Source: Periplaneta americana
Lineage: Eukaryota > Arthropoda > Insecta > Blattodea > Blattidae
Assembly: GCF_040183065.1 (NCBI RefSeq)
Contig: NC_091120.1
Coordinates: 18,813,208 to 18,877,207 of the forward strand
DNA length: 64,000 nt
Direction of reading: 5' to 3'
Position 1 is the first letter of the stretch, and each line of letters starts with the position of its first letter. Shown here piece by piece: positions 12,152 to 24,626 of this stretch. Both the position numbers and the translations under genes were made by a program. The notes beneath the pieces were generated by a model that searched no databases, was not told the DNA's origin, and saw only the letters and a program-made list of their open reading frames with translations.

Positions 12152-12597
12152 AGGTAAGGGCAGTCATGATATGGAATTTGTATTTGATCAGTTTCTGAAC
12201 TACACAGAATGATTTCGAAGGTCTCACACACAGACAGGGCAATGTGATTTACGGAAAACAAGTGACATTAATCAAAGGTACACCTCAGCCCATCTCTGTG
12301 CTATATACAGTACATGTTTGAATGGAGAACCATACACGACACAAAACAATCATCCGTCCATAATAACAAAGAGAGACAATAAACATGTAAATCAAATCAG
12401 CTCACATAATTCATGGACAAGTAGCGCAATTCAGGCTGCGCTTCATAAATTTAAAGTGTATGGCTTCGGAATTTTCAATCGTAGACTCGTTGCAGCACAT
12501 CGCGGTCTGTGGAATGCGTCACGTCAGGAGGCGCTGATTGACAGTGTCAAGTACCACACAGCGATATGCCACTCCGATAGAGACTCAGCACTCTGAA
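12152..12597. other. No gene recognised
   Basis: A 92-codon plus frame (12318-12596) includes WTSSAIQAALHKFKVYGFGI and could be a fossil transposon fragment, but I cannot name the family. Confidence 0.3.
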
Positions 12598-12919
12598 GGA
12601 GGCAAGAACAAATTATTCTTCGAAGCAGCTAACTTTTATTATGGAAGTTGTGTCCTCACAGAAGTTCCTTAGTTTGCCGCATTGGGTCGGAGTGTGTTAG
12701 TTGTGTTCCGATGGGAATTATGGGAAAATACTGATTATAAGTGTTGCCAATCGGACAATCTTAAACAGATATTACGGACACACATTGTTTACAGGATTTG
12801 TGGGTCTTATAACGTTCACATATCATTATTAGTTACTTATGGCTTTTAAAGAACCCGGAGGTTCATTGCCGTCCTCACATAGGGCAGGGCATAGTTGCGC
12901 CCCACGGTCAGATAAGATG
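12598..12919. repeat. First copy of a duplicated segment, carrying the hAT empty site
   Basis: This segment is about 95% identical to 13925-14158 joined to 16363-16449. It contains a single ATTATTAG at 12825-12832 followed directly by TTACTTATGGC, exactly what the second copy would show without the hAT element. It also ends with the same RTE tail and MULE terminus, cut off where a Jockey-like element begins. Confidence 0.85.
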
Positions 12920-13924
12920 TGTGTGTATTTATTTACACTGCAAGTGGGCATGCACCCGGTGGCAGTGGTATACACAATATAAACAATACACAATAAAGAA
13001 ATGATAAGCAATATTTACAATACACAATACAATTATACAATACACAATAGGCCTACATTTTATACACAATACAATAAGAATACACAATATAATTTAACGC
13101 AATAATAATAAAACATAAATAAAATACCTAATTTTACATTACAACCTACATTACTATGTATAGGCCCTACATAAGTTTCAATAGTCTTTCACTTTACTCT
13201 CATCTCACTCACTGTAGTGGCACTATGACGCATTTCACTGACACTTTAGCACACATTTCACTGACACTATAGAACGCATTTCATTGACGCTATAAATTAT
13301 CACTGATCGGAACTATTCACTGCACTGTAAAACCATAACTTCACTGACTCACCTCGCTTCACTGATACAACAGTTCAAATAAGTCAAATAATTACACCCT
13401 TATGCATACTATACTTATAAACAGAACTACATTTAAACTAAACATTTCTAGTCTAAGACCCTTTTACACGCTATTTTTAAATAATTTACAATTCAAACCA
13501 AGGAAGTAACTCGTGAGGCTAAATAAATACATGTCACCTTAAAAAATTAAATGTTAAATGTCGCCTTAATTTTAATCTGCACTTTATACACAACTTTTTA
13601 AATTATTCTTGAATCTCCTTAAGGAAGGACAGCCCTCAAAGACCGCTGCAGGTAGGTCATTCCAATCATTTATAGTTATATTTAAAAATGAGAATTTACC
13701 TACATCCGTTTTCTGTTTCGTACATTTGATTTTAAAATCCTGATCGTTCCTACCATAGTACGTTGGCTTTTCTAACCGAGCCGTTATGTCTACCCATGCT
13801 TTCTGACCTAGATGTGCTCTATACAATGATGTTATTCTAGTTTTCCTACGTCTGCTTTCCAAAGTTTCCCATTTAAGTTCTTTTATCGTATCGTTTCCAT
13901 CTTCTCTTTTACCTTTAACAAATG
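12920..13924 (-). mobile_element. 5'-truncated Jockey/CR1-type LINE, 3' end
   Basis: The minus strand encodes the C-terminal tail of a non-LTR reverse transcriptase (13584-about 13922): LKWETLESRRRKTRITSLYR near the start and DWNDLPAAVFEG near the end, then FKNNLK and a stop. A long 3' untranslated part rich in ACACAAT follows down to 12920. The catalytic domains are missing. The fragment lies exactly between two copies of a 0.32-kb segment, which may be an unusually long target duplication or a segmental duplication. Confidence 0.75.
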
Positions 13925-14158
13925 GAGGCAAGAACAAATTATTCGTCGGAGGGGCTAACTCTTATGATGGAAGTTGTGTCTTCACAGAAGTTCCTTAGAT
14001 TGCCGCATTGGGTCGGAGTGTGTTAGTTGTGTTCCGATGGGAATCATGGGAAAATACTGATTATAAGTGTTGCCAATCGGACAATCTTAAACAGATATTA
14101 CGGACACACATTGTTTACAGGATTTGTCGATCTTATAACGTTCACATATCATTATTAG
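13925..14158. repeat. Second copy of the duplicated segment (left part)
   Basis: Matches 12598-12832 with scattered substitutions. It is separated from its right part (16363-16449) by the hAT insertion. The two copies flank the Jockey-like fragment 12920-13924. Confidence 0.85.
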
Positions 14159-16354
<2,196 letters not shown>

Positions 16355-16410
16355 ATTATTAGTTACTTATGGCTTTTAAAGAACCCGGAGGTTCATTGCC
16401 GTCCTCACAT

Positions 16411-17231
16411 TGGGCAGGGCATAGTTGCGCCCCACGGTCAGATAAGATGCAGCAGATAAAAAAGGGTCCCTGTTTTGTGGGCATAGTTGCGCCCCGTTTC
16501 CATCAGGTAGAGAAAGATTCATAGTATAGTTGCGCCCCGATGAAATAGGTAGAGAAAAAGACACTACAGAAACTCGAGTCTCATAATCAACCAAATTATT
16601 GATTTCTTATTCGATTTAATATTTATTAAAATGAACACAGTGAAGTTGGCAGTACTTTATTAACTGTTTTTCTACTGTTTATGCAGCGATTATTGATAGC
16701 CTACTGTTAAAATGAACACAATGAAGTTGGCAGATTTTATTAACTGACATAATTATTCAAATGAGTGAGTCTTTGGAATATGGGGTCTTAGCAGTCTTGA
16801 CATTTTATTAGTGATTTTCACACCGTCTGTGGCGTATAGTGAGGTTAATTTAAAATGAATGTTAAGTTTAGTGAAAAGGGTAAAGAGTTAATAATTCACA
16901 ATGGTTCTAAGTTTCAATTTTCGAAACCCTGTACCGTAGGGTTAAGATATCGATGTAGAAACAAAAAATGTAGTTCATTTATTGTGTGTGATCGATAAAA
17001 GTGTGTTATTTTAAATAGAAAAATTGATCATATGCTAGGCCTACCTGATTTTAATGTAGCTATCACTGTAATATTTTTAAGTAATATATTTATTTGATGA
17101 CAATCACTTTCATGTGTACTATGCCCATCGGGGCGCAACTATGCCATGTCCCTTCTGCTACCTGATTTCTTCGGGGCGCAATTATGCCATGCCTAGGTCT
17201 CCCAATTGACCGCGGGGCGCAACTATGCCAT
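16411..17231. mobile_element. Mutator-like (MULE) non-autonomous element with repeated terminal motif
   Basis: Each end carries three copies of a 16-bp motif, GGCATAGTTGCGCCCC, in inverted orientation, with a subset followed by ATCAGGTAG-like sequence. Left copies lie at about 16418-16433, 16478-16497 and 16523-16537; right copies at about 17122-17140, 17172-17190 and 17213-17230. The element splits an RTE tail: CCTCACAT on the left and a diverged CGCTCATGT on the right look like a worn 8-9 bp target duplication. Its interior encodes a FLYWCH-like zinc finger. FLYWCH fingers accompany many MULE transposases (established knowledge). No transposase core is present. Confidence 0.65.
16855..17035 (+). 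pseudogene. FLYWCH-type zinc finger remnant
   Basis: A 47-codon frame (16855-16998) reads MNVKFSEKGKELIIHNGSKF, then has GLRYRCRNKKC and ends after FIVCDR at a TAA. Reading past that stop in the same frame gives KCVILNRKIDH. The spacing of hydrophobic, Cys-x4-Cys and terminal Asp-His positions fits a FLYWCH finger whose last zinc ligands lie beyond the stop. I read it as a cargo or transposase N-terminal exon fragment of the surrounding MULE-like element, disabled by one nonsense mutation. Confidence 0.55.
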
Positions 17232-17697
17232 ACCGCTCATGTAAGCCCGCCATCGGTCCCTATCCTGAGCAAGATTAATCCAGTCCCTACCATCATATCC
17301 CACCTCCCTCAAGTCCATTTTAAATTTATCCTCAAATCTACGTCACGGCCTCCACAAAGGTCTTTTCCCCTCAGGTGTTCTAACAAACATTCTATATGCA
17401 TTTCTAGATTCATCCATACGTGCTAAAAGCCCTGCCCATCTCAAACGTCTAGATTTAATGTTTCTAATTATGTTAGGTGAAGAATACAATGCATGCAATT
17501 CTCCGTTGTGTAACTTTCTCCATTATCCTGAAACTTCAGCCCGCTTAGCCCCAAATATTTTCCTGAGTACCTTATTCTCTAATATCTTTAACCTTTGTTC
17601 CTCTCTCAAAGTGTGAGTCCAAGTCTGGCAACCATATAGGACAACCGGTAATGTAACTGTTTTATAAATTCCAACCTTCAGTTTCATTGAAAGGAGA

Positions 17698-17698
17698 C

Positions 17699-17751
<53 letters not shown>

Positions 17752-17752
17752 T
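17698..17752. repeat. (ATT)n microsatellite
   Basis: About 17 ATT units at the end of the RTE fragment, followed by TTTA-rich sequence. Confidence 0.95.
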
Positions 17753-18372
17753 TTATTTATTTATTTACTTATTTTTTTATTTTTTATTTTTTTTGCTAAT
17801 GAAAGCAGTTGTATAGACAATTTACCGGAAGAATCATTGTCCAGTGTGCTTTATTTAACTATAAAATTGTGTTATTTTATCCGATTTACAATTTCAGTCG
17901 GGGACAAAGTAGCTATATTAGCCATATTTTGTTCAATTGTTCAGTGATTAGATGTTGGTAAACCTGTTACGTTTAGAGGTCTTTCTATGTTATTTGTCTA
18001 TGCCATTTATTGGTTCTTTAACACTCAACACTCCAGTAAGGGTTAATGTGGAGTTTCAAGAACGTCCACTGATGATAATGGATCGCTTAAGACTCCTATA
18101 ACTTATAAGTATAAATTGCTTCTTCCATGAAGTTGACGTTTCATTAGCGAGCTCTAAATAAGCTACCTTCTTCATAAATTAAAATGCAAGGCTTGAATTC
18201 TTAGTATTTCATCTTTAGCAAGGAAATTAATTGGCAATTGAGCGTAAGGTCTCAAGTGAAAACAATATTACAATATATCGTCGCCATATCCTTATGTAGA
18301 CGGAAGTGGTATTATTATATTTACGAAAAAACTACTTGATTATTAGCTTATTACAGTCTTGTCCAACATTAA
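17753..18372. other. No gene recognised
   Basis: AT-rich sequence before the minisatellite, with no coding or repeat features I can support. Confidence 0.4.
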
Positions 18373-18374
18373 GC

Positions 18375-19950
18375 AGAGATCATGGTTATGGTAATGTTAT
18401 GAGGACAAACCGTGACAATGTTTAAGTCATAAACATAGATCATGATTATGTTTGCCATATACAGAGATCATGGTTATGGTAATGTAATGACCACAAACCA
18501 TGACAATATTTAAGTCATAAACATAGATCATGATTATGTTTGCCATATACAGAGATCATGGTTATGGTAATGTAATGACCACAAACCGTGACAATGTTTA
18601 AGTCATAAACATAGATCATGACTATGTTTGCCATACACAGAGATCATGGTTATGGTAATGTAATGACCACAAACCATGACAATGTTTAAGTCATAAACAT
18701 AGATCATGACTATGCTTGCCATATACAGAGATCATGGTTATGGTAATGTAATGACCACAAACCATGACAATGTTTAAGTCATAAACATAGATCATGACTA
18801 TGTTTGCCATATACAGAGATCATGGTTATGGTAATGTAATGACCACAAACCATGACAATGTTTAAGTCATAAACATAGATCATGACTATGTTTGCCATAT
18901 ACAGAGATCATGGTTATGGTAATGTAATGACCCCAAACCATGACAATGTTTAAGTCATAAACATAGATCATGACTATGTTTGCCATATACAGAGATCATG
19001 GTTATGGTAATGTTATGACCACAAACCATGACAATGTTTAAGTCATAAACATAGATCATGATTATGTTTGCCATGCACAGAGATCATGGTTATGGTAATG
19101 TTATGACCACAAACCATGACAATGTTTAAGTCATAAACATAGATAATGATTATGTTTGCCATATACAGAGATCATGGTTATGGTAATGTAATGACCACAA
19201 ACCATGACAATGTTTAAGTCATAAACATAGATCATGACTATGTTTGCCATATACAGAGATCATGGTTATGGTAATGTTAGGAGGACAAACCGTGACAATG
19301 TTTAAGTCATAAACATTGATCATGACTATGTTTGTCATATATAGAGATCATGGTTATGGTAATGTTATGAGGACAAACCGTGACAATGTTTAAGTCATAA
19401 ACATAGATCATGATTATGTTTGCCATATACAGAGATCATGGTTATGGTAATCTAATGACCACAAACCATGACAATGTTTAAGTCATAAACATAGATCATG
19501 ACTATGTTTGCCATATACAGAGATCATGGTTATGGTAATGTAATGACCACAAACCATGACAATGTTTAAGTCATAAACATAGATCATGACTATGTTTGCC
19601 ATATATAGAGATCATGGTTATGGTAATGTTATGACCACAAACCATGACAATGTTTAAGTCATAAACATAGATCATGATTACGTTTGCCATATACAGAGAT
19701 CATGGTTATGGTAATGTTATGAGGACAAACCATGACAATGTTTAAGTCATAAACATAGATCATGATTATGTTTGCCATATACAGAGATCATGGTTATGGT
19801 AATGTTACGAGGACAAACCATGACAATGTTTAAGTGATAAACATAGATCATGATTATGTTTTCCATATACAGAGATCATGGTTATGGTAAAGTAATGAGC
19901 ACAAACCATGACAAAGTTTAAGGCATGAACATCGATGATGATTATGTATA
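18375..19950. repeat. 88-bp minisatellite, about 18 copies
   Basis: The unit begins AGAGATCATGGTTATGGTAA and repeats every 88 bp (for example 18375, 18463). Copies are over 90% alike and vary at a few recurrent sites (GTAATGACC versus GTTATGAGG, ACTATG versus ATTATG). Each unit contains inverted CATGGT/ACCATG and GATCATGA/TCATAAAC-type words, so each can form small hairpins. No long frame crosses it. Confidence 0.97.
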
Positions 19951-20024
19951 AAGTAATGAATGAAAATAATTAGCATCTTTTAAATCATAAACACAGGTGA
20001 CTTAACTTTCTTTTTTTTTATAAA

Positions 20025-20590
20025 ATCGCTAATACTATAATCTTAGCAGCCATATTTTAATTAATGTATAAAATCTTTCGTAGACTAATTTATTGTGCAC
20101 CGGCAGAGAGTATGAACACAGCTCTTGTATCGTTACACTCAGTAGGTTGCACACTCTTTTTATGATTCATTTACTGATTCCTAACAACTCAACAGGTTTC
20201 TTTGCAAGATCATATACTAAGTTTTATTTCCCTGATGTTCTCATTTTTAATCTCTACAGATGTGGTGAACAAAGAGTTAATTAAAAGAACACAGAAGAAA
20301 AAAATTGTAGTACAGTTGAAGTAAGAGAATTGCTAATACTACATTCTTAGCAACCATGTTTTAATTAATGCATAAAACTTTTTGTAGAATAATTGTGCAC
20401 CAGCAGTCAGTACGAACACAGTTCTTGTATCGTTACAGTCTGTAGATTGCACACTCATTTTTACGATTCATTTACTGATTCCTCACAACTCTACAGGTTT
20501 CTTTGCAAGAACATATTCAAAGTTTTAATTCCCTGCTGTTCACATGTTTAATCTCTACACATGCGGTTAACAAAGAATTAATTAAAAGAC
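20025..20590. repeat. Tandem duplication, two units of about 300 bp
   Basis: 20033-20289 and 20333-20588 align along their length (GCTAATACTA through AACAAAGAGTTAATTAAAAG) at roughly 85% identity. The short plus frame at 20093-20284 is not conserved in the second unit. Confidence 0.85.
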
Positions 20591-21029
20591 CACCCAGTAG
20601 GGAAGGGAGAGAAGATGTACAATAGAAGTAAATAAATTGGTCGAACTATTTCAGTCTCAGAATAATCACACTTTTTTTAGGAACACATTTTAAAATATCG
20701 AAATATTTAAACTTACTTGTAAATGAACGTTAAATAGTACTTGATTGTGTCGAATTTATAGAACAATATTTTGTGGGAAACTTTTCGTCTTAATGACATT
20801 GATATTAATGTAACGTTTTAGAAAGAATTTTTATTTTCCTTCTTCTTGCACTAATAAATCTTAGGCCTACTGGCCTGTCCCGTCTTCTAAAGAGAGAGAT
20901 ATTTTCTCCAGAGAGTTATTGCTCATCCGGGTTCTACTGCTCATGACTGTTTATCGTACAATTTTATCATTTCCCTAGCATTTGTTTATTTTTATCACTT
21001 CCTTAGCATTTGTTTCTTCTTATCACTTC

Positions 21030-21700
21030 CCTAGCATTTGTTTCTTTGTTTGCCAACATTTCAAACTGCAAATTCTTTACGGTACTATAAAACATGCTTT
21101 GCGATCGACATTTGTTTACTGCATAGATAGTCGACTGAAAATGGCGGCTCCGTTCAAACTTTTTGGTGAAGCTAACATTAGTGAAATATAATTTTATGAA
21201 GTCAATTAATATCTCTTTTATTGTATTAGAGTACTTTATTTCTTCCACCATTTGTTTCTTTGTTTGCCAAAATTTCAAACTGAAAATTCTTCACGGTACT
21301 ATAAAACATGCTTTGCGATCGTCATTTTTTACCGCATAGATAGTCAACTGAAATGGCGGCTTCGTTCAAAGGTTTTGTTGAAGCTAACATTAGTGAAATA
21401 TAATTTTAGTAAGTCAATTCATACCTTTTTTTTTTATTGTATTAGAGTAGCCTACTTTATTTCTTCTAATCTTTATGTACTTTCTTCTGTTTTCAGCATC
21501 TCCCTACCATTTGTTTCTTTGTTTGCCAACATTTCAAACTGCAAATTCTTCACGGTATACTATAAAACATGCTTTGCGATCGTCATTTGTTTACCGCATA
21601 GATAGTCAACTGAAATGGCGGCTCCGTCCAAACGTATTGGCGAAGTCAATCAATATTTTATTGTATTAGAGTACTGTATTTCTTCTAATCGTTGTATACT
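21030..21700. repeat. Tandem repeat, three units of about 190-260 bp
   Basis: Each unit contains CATTTGTTTCTTTGTTTGCC, ACTATAAAACATGCTTTGCG and GAAATGGCGGCTCCG-type words, starting near 21035, 21248 and 21508. Frames differ between units because of small indels, so coding is unlikely. Confidence 0.85.
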
Positions 21701-22002
21701 TTCTTCTAATAGTGTAACAGTCAATTAAATCCCACTCGAATTTTGATTTTCATCTAGATAAATCAAAACATCTAGTGAGATTACTGTAGATAAAACATGA
21801 AAATTAAACAAATATTTGAGGTTATATTTTATTCGGAACTAGATACTTTTATATGATTATTTATAGTAGTTATTTTAATATGATTTTCTTCGTAGCAACT
21901 CTTTCCTCGGAAGTAGATAAAAATTTGGTATACCTATAGTCAATAGGTTAGATAGGCATAGTTTGATTATAAACACATCATATATTCAGATTATCACACT
22001 TA

Positions 22003-22265
22003 GGGCCGATTGTATAAACCATTTAATCTTAGATCAGAGGTTAAATTGATCCTTGTTTCAGCTGAACTTGGAATTTTGTGTTGTATAAAGTCTAATCTGA
22101 GATTAATTTGTCTCAAACTAAAGTCAACTTTGACTGAAGAAATTTCTCCGATTAAGTTAGATGATCCAAGTTCAGTTATTTCTTTTCTGTTTGAAATATA
22201 CGAGTGGCAGACTATGCAAATAGAATAACCATTATTATTAATATTAATAGATATGGTAGGTACAT

Positions 22266-22297
<32 letters not shown>

Positions 22298-22978
22298 TCA
22301 ATTTCTTGCCTTAATACACAAACAATCTTATATTTTATAAGGCTCTATCGTGTTCAGCAGTATCAAATAACATAACCTATAACTATTTTATGTTTATAAC
22401 AACCATTAATTATTAATGGATATGATAGGTACATTCATAAATTTTCATTTTGTCGTTTTATAAAGTTTTATTGTGTTTAGCAGTATCAAACACCATAACA
22501 TGATAAAAATTTGGAGAAAAGTCAACCTTGTTATTGTCCGCCATTATTTACATTGCACAAAACAAACCAGTGTCTCCAACAGAGTGTACGGAAAGTCGCC
22601 AAAAAGTAGTTGTAAAGTCGCTAGATTTCTCATTATCAACAAAGAAAGATTAAATTTTGTCACTATGGGGTGCTAAAAAGTTCGCTAAATCCCTATTTAA
22701 ACAATATAAAAGTTAAAAGAAATTGTTATTGAAAAAGAGTTAAAGTCGCTAGATTGGAAACACTGAATAAACTTGTACAACATGGTCCGCGCATCATATA
22801 TTTCACCTGTTTATGCGATGTTGCCAAATCCTTTTCACGTGAACTTAGATTGCATTTGAACCAAGGTAATTTGATCGCAGAAAAGTTTTATACAATAGAA
22901 GAAGTGTCTGAACTCGGTTCACTTTTCGATCTTCGATCAAAGTTGATCTTTAGTCAGGGAGTTTTATACAATTGGGCC
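22003..22978. mobile_element. PIF/Harbinger-type MITE (976 bp) next to the ETHR exon
   Basis: It starts GGGCCGATTGTATAAAC and ends with the complement of GGGCCCAATTGTATAAAAC. TTA flanks both sides (22000-22002, 22979-22981), the target duplication of PIF/Harbinger elements. The subterminal regions are also imperfectly inverted. It contains a (TA)n run (22267-22290) and no transposase. Its right end is 85 bp from the ETHR splice donor, inside the intron. Confidence 0.72.
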
Positions 22979-23063
22979 TTAGAAATCCAGTCGACACAAA
23001 ACAAAACACATGAATGTTGTACACTAGCGTGCTACAGGAAGTACATTAAGAAACAAGACGGTG

Positions 23064-23070
23064 ACTCACA
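23064..23070 (-). other. Splice donor of the ETHR-like exon
   Basis: On the minus strand the sequence ATG T|GTGAGT is an exact metazoan 5' splice-site consensus. It lies where the family continues with Cys-Lys-Ala-Val into TM3. The reading frame beyond it soon ends without receptor-like sequence, which supports real splicing here. Confidence 0.75.
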
Positions 23071-23473
23071 CATCTCCTCGCCCAGCACCCAGGTCTCCGG
23101 CTTGCTGTTGACCTCGACGAGCACGGTGGGGGTGCAGACCAGCAGCACCATGAGGTCCGCGACGCTCAGGTTCATGAGGAAGATGTTGGTGGAGTTGCGC
23201 ATGTCCTTGGTCTTGAGGATCACTATCGGCACCATCACGTTCCCCACCACGCCGATGCCCAGGATCACGAAGCAGAACACCATGGACGTGACGCGGATGT
23301 ACCCCGGGAACACTGGCACCTCACCCCCCGCGCTCCCGTTCTCCACCCCCTCGACCCCCGAGAAGTTGGGGTACAGGTAGGCGGCCGTAATGGTGCTGTT
23401 GAGCGGGGCGGGCGACGGGGCCGAGGAAATGAGTCCTTCAACATAGGAGGTCGCTATGGTCACCGTCGTGGTT
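23070..23473 (-). CDS. ETHR: Exon of an ecdysis triggering hormone receptor-like GPCR (N-terminus to TM2)
   Basis: This GC-rich minus-strand exon encodes about 134 residues. It starts with a Ser/Thr/Pro-rich extracellular N-terminus carrying three N-glycosylation sequons (NST, NFS, NGS). TM1 follows (about residues 61-86, conserved N in GVVGN), then loop KTKDMRNST, then TM2 with the class A LSVAD aspartate, and ECL1 ending ETWVLGEEM plus a split Cys codon. The run from KTKDMRNST through ETWVLGE matches the insect ETHR family as I remember it; related neuropeptide receptors diverge here. The exon ends at 23070 before a perfect GTGAGT donor (23069-23064), phase 1; the split codon is the conserved ECL1/TM3 disulfide cysteine. 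No in-frame ATG precedes TM1 and an in-frame TGA lies upstream (23499-23497). The upstream boundary is therefore probably the acceptor TGCAG ending at 23474, with the initiator Met in another exon. TM3-TM7 exons are not seen. ETHR proteins bind ETH peptides at the membrane of Inka-cell target neurons and signal through G proteins to drive ecdysis (family knowledge). Confidence 0.82.
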
Positions 23474-23482
23474 CTGCAGGTG
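23474..23482 (-). other. Probable splice acceptor of the ETHR-like exon
   Basis: Minus-strand CCCACCTGCAG immediately precedes the open extracellular N-terminal segment. The polypyrimidine tract is short, so this is only the best available acceptor. The alternative is a non-ATG or more distal start, which I consider less likely because an in-frame stop lies a few codons upstream. Confidence 0.4.
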
Positions 23483-23959
23483 GGCACGTGATTCCGTCAA
23501 ATTCCGTCAACTGACTCACACGCACTGCAGTCAGTTCATTGCGCGCCCTTCTGCTCTCTTAAGGTCACTGTCACTTGTTCTGTGTGCCGGCAAAATGTCT
23601 GCGCTGTCCGAAACTCTTTGGAATACACGTGTTCGTCGTATTGACGCCATCTCATTTCCTTTATAGAAATCACAAAATATTTTAGTAACTTATATAACTC
23701 GCAATTCATTTTAAGAATGTTCAAACAAGTCTCTAAGTAATATCAAATAAATGTTTTGTTATTTTCCGTCATCGACTTATATAATATCATAGAGTGGAAC
23801 TCTTTATATCACATATTTTACAATTTGTATGAACGTTTCCGTCACATCATCAGATACATATAATTTTCTATATGGCAACCTCATTTGTGTGGATTTGACT
23901 TTAATATAATAGCCCCTAGAGTGAAATTGTTAATACAATATTAAAGGTGAACGTTAATA

Positions 23960-24612
23960 GTACATTATGCAACGAGCCTATAATGAAGGTAATTAAGAAG
24001 CGAGTATGGATATTTATGAAACGAGCGCAAGCGAGTTTCATAATATTCATACGAGCTTCTTAATTACCATTATAGGCGAGTTTCATACGACTTTTTATGC
24101 TCGACCATATTTATAACTTGATATTGTTAATTTTCTTTGTATCTGACCTAGACCAATGTCCCGTATGTTGTGAGATGTGCGCAGACGCGAAAGTATTGAT
24201 TTTTTCCGAGGAACAGATGTTCACATTGACCTTGTTAGGCCATAAGAACCTACAGAGATATCATTAAAATTCAATTAGACATTGAAAAACGAGATGACAA
24301 ACTGAATTTATTTGAATATTATTTACAATTAACGCTAATTATTATAGTAACAGAACATAACCTTCTGCGACAGTATTGGATTTCCAGCCTCCGTGACTTT
24401 TCGCTAATTCTCTTTCGATTCCATATCCGAGAATAATCGATACTTGCGGTTTTATAACGGTAGAAAGCTGACCTATCATTGGCTGAACAGTTGTAACCTG
24501 AGTCGTCATTGGCTGAAAGACTTGACCTTTAATGAGTAGGTGTACTTTAATGACATGCATTAAAGGTCTGCTACCAGGTGTATAATTACTACATTTCGGC
24601 ATGGTCGAGCAT
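23960..24612. mobile_element. Crypton-like non-autonomous element, copy 1
   Basis: It begins with a hairpin region (GAAACGAGCGCAAGCGAGTTTC) and contains an inverted pair TTTTTATGCTCGACCAT at about 24092 and its complement at 24600-24618. The minus strand between them carries a tyrosine-recombinase-like C-terminus. A second copy lies at 34444-35325. Confidence 0.6.
24342..24602 (-). pseudogene. Tyrosine recombinase (Crypton-type) C-terminal fragment
   Basis: The 86-codon frame starts at ATG with MPKCSNYTPGSRPLMHV and ends ERELAKSHGGWKSNTVAEGY plus VLLL. The HGGWKS-TVAEGY signature is the C-terminal motif of Crypton-type tyrosine recombinases and their domesticated relatives (family knowledge), where the catalytic Tyr belongs to GY. 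The rest of the catalytic domain (R-H-R residues) is absent, so the fragment cannot be active. The N-terminal part may come from a different exon joined by deletion. Confidence 0.5.
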
Positions 24613-24626
24613 AAAAGACTTAAATC

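Larger units (their letters stand above)
16365..17685 (-). pseudogene. RTE-like LINE tail, split by the MULE-like element
   Basis: The 3' tail (16365-16410) and the C-terminal reverse transcriptase region (17236-17685) belong to one minus-strand copy. Typical landmarks are visible on translation: YGCQTWTL-like, HALYSSPNIIRN-like, RWAG-like and the terminal EPGGSLPSSH equivalent. Many substitutions and stops show it is older than the other RTE copies here. Confidence 0.75.

Noticed and set aside
12318..12596. Gene candidate
   Set aside because: Single short frame without recognised domain, start context or splice signals; noted as unrecognised only.
18375..19950. CRISPR array
   Set aside because: The repeats are contiguous 88-bp units without unique spacers, no cas genes exist, and the context is eukaryotic.
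23032..23069. Extension of the receptor frame past 23070
   Set aside because: It reads through a perfect GTGAGT donor into sequence unlike any receptor, so it is intron.
22754..23380. 208-codon plus-strand frame
   Set aside because: It runs antisense across the ETHR-like exon and into the Harbinger-type MITE; its length comes from the GC-rich exon on the other strand.
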